Assembly (NCBI RefSeq): GCF_001672775.1 | Contig: NZ_LZKJ01000038.1 | Span: 1-63,712, forward strand | Source of the DNA: Mycobacterium kyorinense | GTDB taxonomy: Bacteria; Actinomycetota; Actinomycetes; Mycobacteriales; Mycobacteriaceae | Direction: 5' to 3' | Length of the DNA: 63,712 nt | Shown: piece after piece, positions 1-9,215 of the stretch | Layout: each line of letters starts with the position of its first letter | Numbering within the stretch: the first letter of the stretch is position 1 | Position numbers and translations under genes: made by a program | The notes under the pieces: model-generated | What the model was told of the DNA's origin: nothing | The model's input: only the letters and a program-made list of their open reading frames with translations | Database searches by the model: none

Positions 1-3
1 CGG

Positions 4-288
4 TTAGGCCCAGCTGGAGCCGACGGCGGAGTCGGTGCTGGCCATGTTGTTGCCGGCGGTTTGCACCTTTTGGCCGTGGGCGTTGGCCTGCTCGTAGATC
101 ACCTGGAAGTTGCGGCCCAACTGGGTGATGAACTCCTGGCAGGCCACCGAACCCGCGCCGCCCCAAAAGTCACCGGCAGCAAGCACATCGCGGATGATGG
201 CCTGGTGCTCGGCTTCCAGGGAGGCGGCCTGGGCGCGGATCAGCGCGCCGTGGGCATCCACATCGCCGAACTGGTAATTGATCGTCAT
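4..288 (-). CDS. esxN: EsxN-type WXG100 protein (ESX-5 substrate)
   Basis: Small secreted ESAT-6-family protein of 94 residues, the usual length, exported by ESX-5 as a heterodimer with the product of the gene just upstream. Two predicted helices flank a turn that reads FWGGAG near residue 42, where the family has W-x-G. There is no N-terminal signal peptide, as expected for a type VII substrate. An AGGAG ribosome-binding site lies about 10 bases before the ATG. The stop codon falls at the very edge of the window, so the gene is complete; the rest of ESX-5 (espG5, eccD5, mycP5, eccE5, eccA5 in M. tuberculosis) would lie beyond the left end. The closest family I recognise is EsxN/EsxI/EsxL/EsxO/EsxV. 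Confidence 0.95.
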   Translation of the reverse strand: MTINYQFGDVDAHGALIRAQAASLEAEHQAIIRDVLAAGDFWGGAGSVACQEFITQLGRNFQVIYEQANAHGQKVQTAGNNMASTDSAVGSSWA

Positions 289-346
289 GACAAGTGTTCT
301 CCTAACGTGTGAAAGCTTACGCAGCCGCGGCGGTCACCGCAGCGGG

Positions 347-643
347 TCAACTGCTCAGAATCTGCTGCGACGCCTGCTCTTGCTGCTCGTAGTTGTTGGC
401 GTCGCGGATCAGCCCGTCGCGCACGCCGTGGAGCATGTTGACGATGTTGCGAAACGCGGTGTTCATCTGGCCCATGGTGTCGTAGGAGGTGGCCTGGGCC
501 GTTCCGGTCCAGCCGGCTCCGGCGATGTTTTGGCTCGAGGCCCACATCTTGCGGGCTTCGTCTTCGACGGTTTGGGCGTGCACGTCGAAACGGCCCGCCA
601 TGTCCCGCATCGCGTGCGGGTCGGTCATAAAGCGCGTGGTCAC
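347..643 (-). CDS. esxM: EsxM-type WXG100 protein (QILSS family)
   Basis: The 98-residue partner of EsxN, belonging to the EsxM/J/K/P/W group that ends in QILSS. The helix-turn-helix carries GWTG near residues 44-47 (W-x-G motif). Near the C-terminus YEQQE matches the Y-x3-D/E secretion signal recognised by type VII machines, so this subunit probably carries the export signal for the pair. The start is a GTG preceded by AAGGAG at a 9-base spacing. It is separated from esxN by 58 bases and from the PPE gene upstream by 112 bases, consistent with one transcript. Known family behaviour is secretion as a 1:1 complex through ESX-5. Confidence 0.95.
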   Translation of the reverse strand: MTTRFMTDPHAMRDMAGRFDVHAQTVEDEARKMWASSQNIAGAGWTGTAQATSYDTMGQMNTAFRNIVNMLHGVRDGLIRDANNYEQQEQASQQILSS

Positions 644-755
644 CTGAGGGTCTCCTTAGTACGTAGTGAACTGCGATGGACGTTGTGGTAGCCGGGCCGG
701 CTGCGGTGTGGCGCAACCGCCGGCCTGAGACACACGGATCAGCCCCCCTTTCCCG

Positions 756-1907
756 CTAGCCGGCCGCCGGCGAGTGTGGCACTACGACTGGCCGCATATC
801 GAACCGCGGGCTGGCACCCGTGGGGGTTCCGGCCCGCGCCGCATTGGCAAGCATCGGCATCCCACCGAGCATGCTCGGATTACCCGCTGCGGCCGAGGAG
901 GCGCCGAGGCCCGCACCGGGCAACGCGGAGGTGCCCGCGCCGATGTTCGGAGCCGCGGCTGCCCAGGTTTGCGGTACCGACAATGGCCCGATCGTGCCGG
1001 CGCGGCCCAACCCGGCCGATACCGCCGAGCCGGCGTTGCCGAGACCGGACAGGCCGCTCAGACCGCTGGTGCCCGAACTGAGCGCCGGCGCCATGGCCGC
1101 AGCGGCACCGCTGGCGGCACTGGTCGACCCGGTGAAAGCCTTGGAGAGGCCATTCATCGAATTGCCTAGCGAGAGCAGGTAACTGCCGTTCTGCGGGACC
1201 ATCGTGGCGTAGCCGAGGACGTCTTTGAGTGACAGCGACGACCCCGATGACGACAGCAGGTGCCCCAGGGTGTTGGTGGGCGTCGTAGCCATCGACGCAA
1301 CCGTCTGCGCATTGGTGCCGGCCGAGACCGCGGAGGCATTCCCGACCGCCGCGGCTTGAGCAGCGGCCGCCCCCGGGCTGGTGTTCTGTGCCGGCGCGAC
1401 GAACGGGGTGAACTTCCAGGTCGCCGCCGACGCGCCGGCGTAAACGTGCATGGCGGTGGCGTCCTGGGCCCACATTTCGGCGTAATGCGCTTCGGTCGCC
1501 GCGATCGCCGGGGTGTTCTGCCCCAAGATGTTCGTCGCGATCAGCGTCATCAACTGAGCGCGGTTGGCCGCAATGACCGGCGGCGGTACGGTCGCCGCGA
1601 AGGCAGCCTCGTAGGCGACCGCTGCCGCCCTGGCCTGGTTGGCGGTCTGCTCAGCCTGGGTGGCGGTGGCCGTCAGCCACGTGACATAGGGTGCGGCAGC
1701 CGCGGACATCGACGTCGCGGCCGGACCCGTCCAGGGCCCGGCCGTCAACCCGGAGATCACCGAGCCGTAGGACGCCGCCGTGGAATGCAGCTCGGCGGCC
1801 ACCCCGTCCCACGCTGACGCAGCGGCCAGCAGCGGTGCAGGACCCGGGCCGGCGTACATCCGTCCGGAATTGATCTCCGGGGGCAGCACCCCGAAATCAA
1901 AGAACAT
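756..1907 (-). CDS. PPE family protein, PPE-SVP subgroup (last of five)
   Basis: 383-residue PPE protein. The first ~180 residues are the helical PPE domain, opening with [17 protein letters not shown] and including a W-T-G turn near residues 58-60. Residues ~180-300 are Ala/Ser/Gly-rich and variable. A LSVPQTW segment follows, the G-x2-S-V-P-x2-W signature of the PPE-SVP subgroup, and the protein ends in [12 protein letters not shown]. It follows its PE partner after 18 bases, the standard PE-PPE co-expression arrangement; such pairs are exported by ESX-5 with EspG5. The start has GAGG at 8-9 bases. Its C-terminal tail is the most divergent of the five PPE proteins here. Which M. tuberculosis PPE (25-27 or 19-like) it matches cannot be settled by eye. 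Confidence 0.93.
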   Translation of the reverse strand: MFFDFGVLPPEINSGRMYAGPGPAPLLAAASAWDGVAAELHSTAASYGSVISGLTAGPWTGPAATSMSAAAAPYVTWLTATATQAEQTANQARAAAVAYEAAFAATVPPPVIAANRAQLMTLIATNILGQNTPAIAATEAHYAEMWAQDATAMHVYAGASAATWKFTPFVAPAQNTSPGAAAAQAAAVGNASAVSAGTNAQTVASMATTPTNTLGHLLSSSGSSLSLKDVLGYATMVPQNGSYLLSLGNSMNGLSKAFTGSTSAASGAAAAMAPALSSGTSGLSGLSGLGNAGSAVSAGLGRAGTIGPLSVPQTWAAAAPNIGAGTSALPGAGLGASSAAAGNPSMLGGMPMLANAARAGTPTGASPRFDMRPVVVPHSPAAG

Positions 1908-1925
1908 TTCGAAACCTCGAAGCGC

Positions 1926-2225
1926 CTAACCCGCCGCGGCCGCGTTGGCCGCCTCGGTGGCCGCGTACGACCCTGCGCTTGTGCCCAGGGTGTTGACGAA
2001 CATCTCGTGGATGGCCTGCGCCTGGGCGCTGACCGCCTGGTACATCTGGGCGTGTGCGGCGAACTGCGCAGCTGTCAGCGCCGACACCTCGTCGGCCGCC
2101 GCTGGAATCACACCCGTGGTCGGGGCCGCTGCGGCCGCGTTCTGCGCGCTCATGGCCGCGCCGATGCCGGTCAAGTTGCCGGCTGCCGCCGTCAGTGCTT
2201 CCGGCTGGGTCGTCACGAACGACAT
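1926..2225 (-). CDS. PE family protein (PE18/PE19-like)
   Basis: 99-residue PE protein consisting of the PE domain alone, with PE near residues 8-9 in [11 protein letters not shown]. The C-terminal YAATE matches the Y-x3-D/E type VII secretion signal. It is transcribed just before a PPE gene and should form the PE half of that exported dimer. AAGGAG lies 8 bases before the ATG. It is nearly identical to the PE proteins at 3955 and 7297, pointing to recent duplication or gene conversion. A promoter-like element found upstream of three other units lies about 100 bases before the start. Confidence 0.94.
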   Translation of the reverse strand: MSFVTTQPEALTAAAGNLTGIGAAMSAQNAAAAAPTTGVIPAAADEVSALTAAQFAAHAQMYQAVSAQAQAIHEMFVNTLGTSAGSYAATEAANAAAAG

Positions 2226-2323
2226 TTCGCTATCTCCTTCTCAGCAAGCGTCAGCAATCGCTTCCGTGCCTGAGCGTAGATGGCCTTAACCCCCGACGCC
2301 GCCCGCGACGGCCACTGTCGGCA

Positions 2324-2352
2324 AGTGTTTACCTGGCAGCACCAAATGTTCA
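2324..2352 (-). promoter_or_regulatory. Shared PE/PPE promoter-like element, copy 3
   Basis: On the coding strand TGAACA (2347-2352), 17 bases, then AACACT (2324-2329). The same -35-like hexamer, exact spacing and a similar -10-like hexamer occur before three other PE or PPE units in this window. Confidence 0.45.
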
Positions 2353-2525
2353 TCTTCAGTAACGGTCTAGTAACGGGCTGACCTCGGAAATAGCTGGGTC
2401 ACCGGCTAAACGGTGGGCCGACCTGCGCGAACGTTTTGACCTCAGTTAGCCAGCAGTTCCGGCGGAGGAGGCGGCGCGTCGGCATGACGGGCCGGCGGGG
2501 AGGCGCAGCTGCTCTGCGCGCCAAT

Positions 2526-2544
2526 AAAATCTGGCCGCGAAAAA
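2526..2544 (-). repeat. Element recurring downstream of PPE genes, copy A
   Basis: Plus-strand AAAATCTGGCCGCGAAAAA; related versions occur at 4513-4532 and 6022-6041. All three lie between a PPE stop codon and the next unit, so the duplications probably included flanking DNA. Confidence 0.4.
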
Positions 2545-2728
2545 CGCGCCATCGCGAAATTCGTTGTACATGAGCCCAGCAACCAATGCGCTGCGGAAAG
2601 CGAGGGCCGGAGTGACGTCAGCAGGCGGCTCATCGGTAGCGTCGTCAGCGGCATGTGATGGGGCTCAGCGATGCCGCGCTCAACACTGGTTCGGTGTGCA
2701 CCAACGGTGCGAAAAAGGTAGGCGAGAG

Positions 2729-3940
2729 TTACCCGGCGAACGGCGGACGCGCCATCACCGTGGGGCGAAAACCGTATCGCGGCCCGTTACCGGCCGCGCC
2801 GGCTCCTGCACCCGCTAACGGCATGCCGCCCAACAGGTTCCCGGCGCCCGCGGCGTCGGGAGCGGCACTGACGCTGCTTATCGGTAGCGGCGCGGCGGGG
2901 GTCACCGGCGCCGCCGGCCCGGCCCACGCGGAAGGCACCGACAACCGGCCGACCGTGGCCGCGTTGCCCAAACCCACTGACACCGGTGCGCCCCCACCCA
3001 GCAGGCCTCCCAGACCCGGCAGCCCTGCGGCGGCTTTGGCTCCATCGCTGGCCGCTTTGGCGGCAGCTGGCGTCAGATTCTTGATGACACCTTGCAGACC
3101 GTTCCACGCACCGAAGGTGTAATGCGCCAGCGACTCAGTGTTGGCGATAGGGCCGATGTAGGTGGTCCACGGCGCGAGCAGGTTGGCGATAGGCGACCCG
3201 GGCGTGTACTTGAGTCCCAGTAACCCGTACAGGGAGCTCAGGGCTTGATCGAGCCCCGACGTCGACGCAGTCGACGATGACGATGCGCCCGCGGTGGGTG
3301 TGGCGAGCTGTTGCAACGCATTCTGCGCGGCAGCGATGGCCTTGGATGTCTGGGCGTGGCCGGCGGTGCCCGTGGCCTGCGCAACGGCGGCACCCTGCGC
3401 GGCCTGCCCGGCCGGGTTCGTGGTTTGTTGCGGAGGGGCAAACGATGTCACTCTTGCGGCGGCGGCCGAGCGGCCGGCGTAACCGTACATAGCGGCCGCA
3501 TTTTGCGCCCACATCTCACCGTATTGCGCCTCGGTCACAGCGATTGCCGGCGTGTTTTGGCCTATGAGGTTGGTCGACACCAGCGCCTGCAGCTGAGTCC
3601 GGTTGGCGGCGACTTGGGGCGGTGGCACAGTGGCCGCGAGTGCGGCCTCATAGGCGGTGGCAGCCGCCCGGGCGTGGGTCGCTGCCTGCTCTGCCTGTGC
3701 GGCGGTGGTATTCATCCATGCCACGTAAGGTGCGGCCGCCTGCGCCATGGACGACGAAGCCGACCCGAGCCATTCTTCGCTGGTCAGTCTTGTGACGACC
3801 GAGTCGTAGTCGGCGGCCGCCGAGTGCAGCTCGGCGGCCAGCCCATTCCAGGCGGACGCGGCGGCCACCAACGGTGCTGAACCCGCTCCCGCGTACATGC
3901 GCGCCGAGTTGACCTCTGGTGGTAGGGCACCGAAATCCAT
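2729..3940 (-). CDS. PPE family protein, PPE-SVP subgroup (fourth of five)
   Basis: 403-residue PPE protein starting [18 protein letters not shown]. It has the ~180-residue helical domain, an Ala/Ser-rich middle, a LSVPSAW motif (PPE-SVP) and the C-terminal tail [16 protein letters not shown], which is nearly the tail of the PPE protein at 6080. It begins 14 bases after its PE partner, so the two should be translated together and exported as a PE-PPE dimer through ESX-5. The close match to the 6080 protein at both ends, with a divergent middle, suggests duplication followed by drift or conversion at the ends. Confidence 0.93.
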   Translation of the reverse strand: MDFGALPPEVNSARMYAGAGSAPLVAAASAWNGLAAELHSAAADYDSVVTRLTSEEWLGSASSSMAQAAAPYVAWMNTTAAQAEQAATHARAAATAYEAALAATVPPPQVAANRTQLQALVSTNLIGQNTPAIAVTEAQYGEMWAQNAAAMYGYAGRSAAAARVTSFAPPQQTTNPAGQAAQGAAVAQATGTAGHAQTSKAIAAAQNALQQLATPTAGASSSSTASTSGLDQALSSLYGLLGLKYTPGSPIANLLAPWTTYIGPIANTESLAHYTFGAWNGLQGVIKNLTPAAAKAASDGAKAAAGLPGLGGLLGGGAPVSVGLGNAATVGRLSVPSAWAGPAAPVTPAAPLPISSVSAAPDAAGAGNLLGGMPLAGAGAGAAGNGPRYGFRPTVMARPPFAG

Positions 3941-3954
3941 TGCCGGTAACCGCC

Positions 3955-4254
3955 TTAGCCGGTTGCGACGGCGTTGGCGGCCTCAGTGGCCGCGTAGGAT
4001 CCGGCGCTGGTGCCCAAGGTGTGCACGAACATCTCATGGATCGCCGTGGCCTGGGTGCTGACGGCCTGATATGTCTGTGCGTGCGAGACGAACAGTGCTG
4101 CGGTCAGCGCCGACACCTCATCGGCGGCCGCCGGGACGATCCCCGTCGTCGGTGCCGCGGCGGCGGCATTCTGGGCCGCTACGGCCGAACCGATGCCTTG
4201 TAGGTCGGCGGCCGCGGCGGTCAATGCTTCTGGCTGTGTGTTCACAAACGACAC
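3955..4254 (-). CDS. PE family protein (PE18/PE19-like)
   Basis: 99-residue PE-domain-only protein with [11 protein letters not shown] at the start and YAATE (secretion signal) near the end. It starts at GTG with a strong GAGGAGG 7 bases upstream. It differs from its two paralogues in this window at only a few positions (for example N5, and FVSHAQTYQ in the second helix). It is the partner of the PPE gene that follows after 14 bases. The leader of roughly 115 bases contains a promoter-like element. Confidence 0.94.
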   Translation of the reverse strand: MSFVNTQPEALTAAAADLQGIGSAVAAQNAAAAAPTTGIVPAAADEVSALTAALFVSHAQTYQAVSTQATAIHEMFVHTLGTSAGSYAATEAANAVATG

Positions 4255-4374
4255 GGTGCTTCCTCCTCAATTGCCCGGCGGGCCAATGACCGTCAAACAA
4301 GTCATTCGCTAGCGACGGTAAATCGCTTCGGGGCGAGGGCGTGTCGTTAACGGCCGGTGTCGGGCGGGCGAACT

Positions 4375-4403
4375 GACGTTCATCTGCAGCTAGGAGCTGT
4401 TCA
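4375..4403 (-). promoter_or_regulatory. Shared PE/PPE promoter-like element, copy 4
   Basis: Coding-strand TGAACA (4398-4403), 17 bases, AACGTC (4375-4380). It is the weakest copy, because the last base of the -10-like hexamer is C rather than T. Confidence 0.35.
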
Positions 4404-4512
4404 CCCGGCTCGGGTCGGCTACCCCGTTTACCGCTGTGACCTGTTGAAACCCGCTGTTGCCCAGGGGTCGTCGGCGCAGACGTGCCAGCGACGCGCAACG
4501 CCGGCGGCGGAA

Positions 4513-4532
4513 AAAATCTGGCTGCGGATAAA
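4513..4532 (-). repeat. Element recurring downstream of PPE genes, copy B
   Basis: Plus-strand AAAATCTGGCTGCGGATAAA, about 95 bases after the stop of the PPE gene at 4626 (reading on the coding strand). Related to copies A and C. Confidence 0.35.
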
Positions 4533-4625
4533 GCACTCGCCGCGCAGCGCGTGGTTGCGCGTGCAGCGCATGGCCGGTAGACCCGTCGAGCGGTGCTCGA
4601 TCGGGCGGTGCCCATTATTCGGTCC

Positions 4626-5702
4626 CTATCCGGCGGCGGGTGGTCGCGGCATCACGGTGTGGCGCAACCCATATCGGTTGACGAAGCCCTCAGCGCGCCG
4701 GCCGGCGCCGCTTAGCGGCATGCCGCGCAGTAGTCCGCCGGGCTGTTCGGGGACCGCACTGATGTCGCTGATGGGCAGCGGTGCGGCGCGCGCAGTAGGC
4801 GCCGGACCGGCGGCCCAGCTTGGTGGCACGGACAGCTTGCCGATGGTGCCTGCCTGTCCCACAGCCGCCGATACCGACGTGCCGCCCCGCAGACCGCCCA
4901 ACCCGGCAAGGCCGGGGAACGCGCCAGCCAGGCCCGGGATCGCTGACGCTGTCGCGCTGCCGCCCGAACCGGTGAGGCTGTTCAGCGCGCCGATAGCGAA
5001 TTGGAAGGTCGATATCGGGCGGTAGGCGATTTGCAAAGCGCTATTGAGGTTTTTGGAGATGCTCTGCAGATCCGCCTTCAGCTGATCCCATGACGACGAC
5101 GCCGACGAGGACGATGCCGCGCCTTGCTGCGCGGTAGCTTTGGCGACAGCCGCCCGCTGCCGCCCCTGCCCCGCCGGATCGGTGGCCTGCCGCGGCTCGC
5201 TGAACCGGGGCGCGGTCGCGGCGACCAGCGCAGCCTCGGCGTAGCCATACATCGCGGTGGCATCCTGTGCCCACATCCGGTCGTAGTCGGCTTCGGTTGC
5301 CGCGATGGCGGGACTGTTTTGGCCGAGAATGTTCGTGACGGCCAGGACCTTCAGCAGGCTGCGATTCGCCGCGACCTGCGGCGGCGGAACCGTTGCCGCG
5401 TATGCCGTCTCGTAGGCGTTCGCCGCCGCTCGGGCATTGGCGGCGGTGTGCTCAGCCTGCGCCGCAGTGGTTCTCGTCCACGTCACGTAGGGAGCGGCGG
5501 CAACGGCCATCGAGGTGGACGCCGGCCCTAGCCACGGTCCGCACGTCAGCCGCGAAATCACCGACTGGTAGGAAGCCGCGGCGGCATACAGTTCGGCGGC
5601 CAGCCCGTCCCATGCTGACGCCGCACTCCACATCGGCACTGAACCGGGTCCGGCATACATCCGTGCCGAGTTGATCTCCGGCGGCAGCACCCCGAAGTCC
5701 AT
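4626..5702 (-). CDS. PPE family protein, PPE-SVP subgroup, unpaired (third of five)
   Basis: 358-residue PPE protein, the shortest of the five. It has [18 protein letters not shown] at the start, the helical domain to ~180, a short Ser-rich middle, LSVPPSW (PPE-SVP) and the tail [16 protein letters not shown]. Unlike three of its neighbours it has no PE gene directly before it: the preceding gene is another PPE 377 bases away, the arrangement of PPE27 after PPE26 in M. tuberculosis. A GTG six bases upstream is in frame and close to AAGGAGG, so translation could start two codons earlier; the ATG gives the standard PPE N-terminus. Its PE partner may be one of the PE proteins encoded nearby. Confidence 0.92.
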   Translation of the reverse strand: MDFGVLPPEINSARMYAGPGSVPMWSAASAWDGLAAELYAAAASYQSVISRLTCGPWLGPASTSMAVAAAPYVTWTRTTAAQAEHTAANARAAANAYETAYAATVPPPQVAANRSLLKVLAVTNILGQNSPAIAATEADYDRMWAQDATAMYGYAEAALVAATAPRFSEPRQATDPAGQGRQRAAVAKATAQQGAASSSSASSSWDQLKADLQSISKNLNSALQIAYRPISTFQFAIGALNSLTGSGGSATASAIPGLAGAFPGLAGLGGLRGGTSVSAAVGQAGTIGKLSVPPSWAAGPAPTARAAPLPISDISAVPEQPGGLLRGMPLSGAGRRAEGFVNRYGLRHTVMPRPPAAG

Positions 5703-6079
5703 GACCACGACTCCTCCTTATGCCGACGAGCACGCAGAGTTCCGTACTTCCTGCTGCCCGACTGCGGACACACTGCGCCTTCATGCTCGGTAGCCCCGAG
5801 CGTCACGCTGTGACGTTAATTGGCCGCTGCGGTGGGTGCGCTCGGGCCGAGGCACGCGCCGATCCTCCTGTGCATCGCGTCTTTCGCCACGACGTGGTTG
5901 ATCGTTGCGTCGCCAACTGCCGCGTCGGACCTGGTCACCTGCAGGGACGTGCCGAAGCCTTGGATCACGGGCGACTGGTCAGCCGTGGCCGGCGGCCACC
6001 GCGTGACGCCGTCGGCAGGTAAGAATCTCGCCGCGGAAAACACCTACCGCGTCGCGGACAGGTGTCAGTCGGAGGACCG
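5703..6079. other. Noncoding spacer between two PPE genes
   Basis: 377 bases with no convincing gene. No copy of the TGAACA-N17 element was found here, so the downstream PPE gene either depends on upstream transcription or has a different promoter. A copy of the post-PPE element is at 6022-6041. Confidence 0.5.
6022..6041 (-). repeat. Element recurring downstream of PPE genes, copy C
   Basis: Plus-strand AAGAATCTCGCCGCGGAAAA, within 60 bases of the PPE stop at 6080. Related to copies A (2526) and B (4513). Confidence 0.35.
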
Positions 6080-7285
6080 CTATCCGGCGAAGGGGGGACG
6101 CACCATCACCGTAGGGCGGAACCCGTACCGCGGCCCCGCTCCGGCTGCGCCGCCACCGGCGCCTGCTAATGGCATGCCGCCCAACAGGTTACCGGCGCCC
6201 GCCATGTCCGGTGCAGCACTGACGCTGCTGAGTGGCAGCGGCGCGGCAGCAGCGCCGTTGAGTGCTGGCGCCGCACCCGCCCACGACGAGGGCACGGACA
6301 GGCCGCCGACCGAGGCTGCGTTGCCCAATCCGGCAGATACCGGCGCTCCACCGCCGATGCCGCCCAGCAGGCCGCCCAGGCCCGGGAGCCCCGCCGCTGC
6401 CTTGGCACCATCGGTGGCGGCCTTGGCCGCCGATGCGGCCGGCGCAAGTGCCTTCCCCACCGAGAGCATCGAGTTGGCGATACCGGTGCCGAAGTACGGC
6501 AAACCCAGCGTGTTGTAGATGGGGCCAATGTATTTCGCCCACAAGTCCAAAATGCTTGTCGATCCGGATCCGCCGAGCAACCCGCCCAGGATTCCACCGG
6601 CCCCGGAGGTGGACGAACTCGATGACGCCGCGGACTGCAACGGCGATGCGAGTCCCTGCAGCGCCTTGGGCGTCGTGGAGATCATCTGGGACATCTGAGT
6701 TCCGGCCGCGGTGCCGGTGGCATGGGCGACCGCGGCGGCTTGTGTCGCTTGGCCGGCCGGGTTGGCGGTAGGCGGCGGCGCCATGAACGGTGTCACCTTC
6801 GCGGCGGCCGCCGAGTGGCCTGCATAGCCGTACATCGCGGCGGCGTCCTGGGCCCACATCTCCCCGTACTGAGCCTCGGTGGCCGCGATGGCGGGCGTGT
6901 TCTGGCCCAACAGGTTTGTCGAGACCAGCGACGCCAGCTGAGCGCGGTTGGCGGCGACGACCGGCGGCGGCACCGTCATCGCGTACGCGGTTTCATACGC
7001 AGCCGCCGCCGCGCTGGCCTGGGTGGCCGCCTGCTCGGCTTGGACGGCGGTCGCGCTCATCCACTGCACATAGGGAGCGGCCGCCGTTGCCATCGACGTC
7101 GATGCCAGACCCGTCCACTCTTCGGTGGACAGTCTGGTGATCACGCTCTCGTATCCGGTGGCGGCCGAGTTCAGTTCAGCGGCAAGTGCGTTCCATGCCG
7201 AGGCGGCCGCCACCATCGGCGTCGACCCGGCACCGGCATACATCCGCGCCGAGTTGATTTCTGGCGGTAAGGCCCCAAAATCCAT
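6080..7285 (-). CDS. PPE family protein, PPE-SVP subgroup (second of five, PPE26-like position)
   Basis: 401-residue PPE protein, [18 protein letters not shown] at the start, helical domain to ~180, Ala/Ser/Gly-rich middle, LSVPSSW (PPE-SVP) and the tail [16 protein letters not shown]. It follows a PE gene by 11 bases with GAGGGG 8 bases before the ATG. Counting from eccC5, its position (PPE-PE-this PPE-PPE) matches PPE26 in the M. tuberculosis order PPE25-PE18-PPE26-PPE27. Expected to be exported with its PE partner by ESX-5 and displayed at the cell envelope. Confidence 0.94.
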   Translation of the reverse strand: MDFGALPPEINSARMYAGAGSTPMVAAASAWNALAAELNSAATGYESVITRLSTEEWTGLASTSMATAAAPYVQWMSATAVQAEQAATQASAAAAAYETAYAMTVPPPVVAANRAQLASLVSTNLLGQNTPAIAATEAQYGEMWAQDAAAMYGYAGHSAAAAKVTPFMAPPPTANPAGQATQAAAVAHATGTAAGTQMSQMISTTPKALQGLASPLQSAASSSSSTSGAGGILGGLLGGSGSTSILDLWAKYIGPIYNTLGLPYFGTGIANSMLSVGKALAPAASAAKAATDGAKAAAGLPGLGGLLGGIGGGAPVSAGLGNAASVGGLSVPSSWAGAAPALNGAAAAPLPLSSVSAAPDMAGAGNLLGGMPLAGAGGGAAGAGPRYGFRPTVMVRPPFAG

Positions 7286-7296
7286 GTCTGTACCCC

Positions 7297-7596
7297 TCAG
7301 CCCGCCGCGACGGCGTTGGCGGCCTCGGTCGCCGCATAGGACCCGGCGCTGACGCCCAGCGTGTTGACGAACATCTCGTGGATCGCCTGTGCCTGGGTGC
7401 TGACGGCCTGGTACATCTGAGCGTGCGTTGCGAACTGCGCCGCCGTCAGCGCTGACACCTCGTCGGCGGCGGCGGGAATCACTCCGGTCGTGGGCGTCGC
7501 CGCGGCGGCATTCTGGGCGGCCAACGCCGAGCCGATGCCCTGCAAGTTGCCGGCCGCCGCCGACAGCATTTCGGGCTGAGTCGTCACGAACGACAT
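7297..7596 (-). CDS. PE family protein (PE18-like position)
   Basis: 99-residue PE domain protein beginning [11 protein letters not shown], with a YAATE secretion signal near the C-terminus. GAGGAGG lies 8 bases before the ATG. It is followed after 11 bases by its PPE partner. A promoter-like element sits 99-127 bases upstream. By gene order it corresponds to PE18 of M. tuberculosis; its near identity to the two other PE proteins here means that orthology cannot be assigned by sequence alone. Confidence 0.94.
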   Translation of the reverse strand: MSFVTTQPEMLSAAAGNLQGIGSALAAQNAAAATPTTGVIPAAADEVSALTAAQFATHAQMYQAVSTQAQAIHEMFVNTLGVSAGSYAATEAANAVAAG

Positions 7597-7694
7597 GGTG
7601 GCGTCCTCCTCAAATAGCCTTCTGCATCAACGGGCTTCATCGCTCGCTACTCGAGATTATGTGGTTGACACCAGCGGCGTCCGCGCCGACGCGA

Positions 7695-7723
7695 AGTATT
7701 CATTCCTCGACAGCCACTGTTCA
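7695..7723 (-). promoter_or_regulatory. Shared PE/PPE promoter-like element, copy 1
   Basis: Coding-strand TGAACA (7718-7723), 17 bases, AATACT (7695-7700). Over 38 bases (7688-7725) it matches copy 2 (9055-9092) at 28 positions without gaps. The predicted transcript start is near 7688, giving a leader of about 90 bases before the PE gene. Confidence 0.5.
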
Positions 7724-7794
7724 TCGGCGGGCACTACGAGTTCACCCACCGGTCGAATTCGCGACGCATAACAGCCATCTGACCCATCGCCGTG

Positions 7795-8937
7795 CTATCC
7801 GGCCGCCGGTGGTCGCGGCACGACGGGGTAGCGGAAGCCGTATCGGTGAATGAAACCTTCGGTCCGCCGGCCGGTACCGCTCAGCGGCAACCCGCGCAGG
7901 AGACCGGCCGGTGTGGTGTCCGGCCTCGCGGCGAGGCTGCTGATCGGCGTTGCCGCGCCGGCCGGGCTGGTACCGGGCGCCGCCGCGGCCCACGCCGGTG
8001 GCACCGACAACTTTCCGATCGAGCCGGCCTGACCGACGCTGGCCGACACCCGAGCGCCACCACCCAGGCCGGCGAAGCCCCCGAAGCTCGAGAACCCCGG
8101 AGATCCCAACGACGTCGCCGCGGCGCTGGCAGCTTGAGCGACGGGTGTCATCCCCTTCGCCAGGCCGCTGAGCTTTTCTCCCAGCCCGCCAAAGAAATAC
8201 GGGGTGCTGATGGTGCGGAGAAACGCGTCTTGATACTTGCTCCCCTGGCCGGCCAGCACTGGCGCGGTCGAGGAGGATGACGAGGTCGTCGCGGTCATGC
8301 TCTGCAGCGTCTGCGGCACCGACGCCGTCGCCTGCGCTGTCGGTTCGCCGCTGGCAGACGTGCTGGTGGCCTTCGCGACCGCGGCAGCTTGACCCGCGAC
8401 CCCGGCCGGCTTGGTCGTCGACGGCGGCTGGGTGAACGGGTTCACCTTCGCTGCGGCGGCCGATGAACCGGCGTAGCCATACATCGCCGTCGCATCCTGG
8501 GCCCACATTTCGGCGTAGTGCGCCTCGTTGGCGGCGATCGCGGGGGTGTTCTGACCGAGAAAGTTGGTGGCGATCAGGACCAGCAACTCAGCGCGGTTGG
8601 CCGCGATCACCGGCGGCGGCACCGTCATCGCAAACGCTGTTTCGTAGGCGGCCACGGCCGCCTTCGCCTGCGCCGCAGCCTGTTCGGCTTGGATGGCCGT
8701 CGCACTGAGCCATGCCACGTAGGGGGCGGCCGCCGCCGACATCGAGATCGACGTCGGGCCGCGCCACACCTGGCTGGCCAGCTCAGAGACCACTGACCCG
8801 TAGCCGCTGGCTGCCGAACCCAACCCGGCGGCCAGTTCGTCCCAGGCCACCGCGGCGGCCAGCAACGGACCCGCTCCGGGCCCGGCGTACATTCGGCCCG
8901 AGTTGATTTCGGGTGGTAAGGCCCCGAAGTCAATCAC
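7795..8937 (-). CDS. PPE family protein, PPE-SVP subgroup (first of five, PPE25-like position)
   Basis: 380-residue PPE protein if started at the GTG that gives (M)[18 protein letters not shown]. The frame extends 20 codons further to an ATG at 8997, but that extension has no counterpart in PPE proteins, so the GTG is preferred, with GAGGAAG about 12 bases upstream. Features are the helical PPE domain, a Ser/Thr-rich middle, LSVPPAW (PPE-SVP) and the tail [16 protein letters not shown]. It is the first gene after eccC5, the place of PPE25 in M. tuberculosis, but here without cyp143 and its ferredoxin in between. Confidence 0.92.
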   Translation of the reverse strand: MIDFGALPPEINSGRMYAGPGAGPLLAAAVAWDELAAGLGSAASGYGSVVSELASQVWRGPTSISMSAAAAPYVAWLSATAIQAEQAAAQAKAAVAAYETAFAMTVPPPVIAANRAELLVLIATNFLGQNTPAIAANEAHYAEMWAQDATAMYGYAGSSAAAAKVNPFTQPPSTTKPAGVAGQAAAVAKATSTSASGEPTAQATASVPQTLQSMTATTSSSSSTAPVLAGQGSKYQDAFLRTISTPYFFGGLGEKLSGLAKGMTPVAQAASAAATSLGSPGFSSFGGFAGLGGGARVSASVGQAGSIGKLSVPPAWAAAAPGTSPAGAATPISSLAARPDTTPAGLLRGLPLSGTGRRTEGFIHRYGFRYPVVPRPPAAG

Positions 8938-9061
8938 TAAACCGATCGCTTCCTCGTCGATAGTGCTCGGCGTCAACGACTTTGAGCGTTCGTTCACGAT
9001 CGAACAGCCGCTCGGAAGCGAGATTAGGCGGCTATGGCGAGGTTCGCCGTCTGGGACGCGA

Positions 9062-9090
9062 AATATTCACGACCCGACAGCTGATGTTCA
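9062..9090 (-). promoter_or_regulatory. Shared PE/PPE promoter-like element, copy 2
   Basis: Coding-strand TGAACA (9085-9090), 17 bases, AATATT (9062-9067), in the 278-base gap between eccC5 and the first PPE gene. It would let the PE/PPE block be expressed independently of eccB5-eccC5. Confidence 0.5.
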
Positions 9091-9215
9091 CTCTCGACCG
9101 ACAGCTGTTAATTCGCAGTTGGGTTAGACGCCAGTTATCCGCCGGCCGGCGAGCGCGGAATCACGCTGGCGCGCAGCTCGAAGCAGCGGGCGCAACCGCG
9201 CCAGGTTGAAAGGTG

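Larger units (their letters stand above)
2226..2728. other. Noncoding spacer between PE/PPE units
   Basis: About 500 bases with no convincing gene on either strand; short frames here lack ribosome-binding sites and family resemblance. It holds the third copy of the shared promoter-like element (2324-2352), giving the downstream PE gene a leader of about 90 bases, and one copy of a short element that recurs downstream of PPE genes (2526-2544). Confidence 0.6.
4255..4625. other. Noncoding spacer between PE/PPE units
   Basis: 371 bases without a credible gene. It carries the fourth copy of the promoter-like element (4375-4403) and a copy of the post-PPE element (4513-4532). The rest shows no strong hairpin or repeat. 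Confidence 0.55.

Noticed and set aside
2442..2818. Small open frames on both strands between PE/PPE units
   Set aside because: No ribosome-binding site, no family resemblance and no match in composition to exported or membrane proteins.
8938..8997. 20-codon N-terminal extension of the first PPE protein
   Set aside because: PPE proteins begin directly with the DFGxLPPE segment; GTG 8935-8937 gives that N-terminus.
8991..9004. GTTC-N6-GAAC, considered as an SOS (LexA) box
   Set aside because: The mycobacterial LexA site has the opposite half-site order with a four-base spacer.
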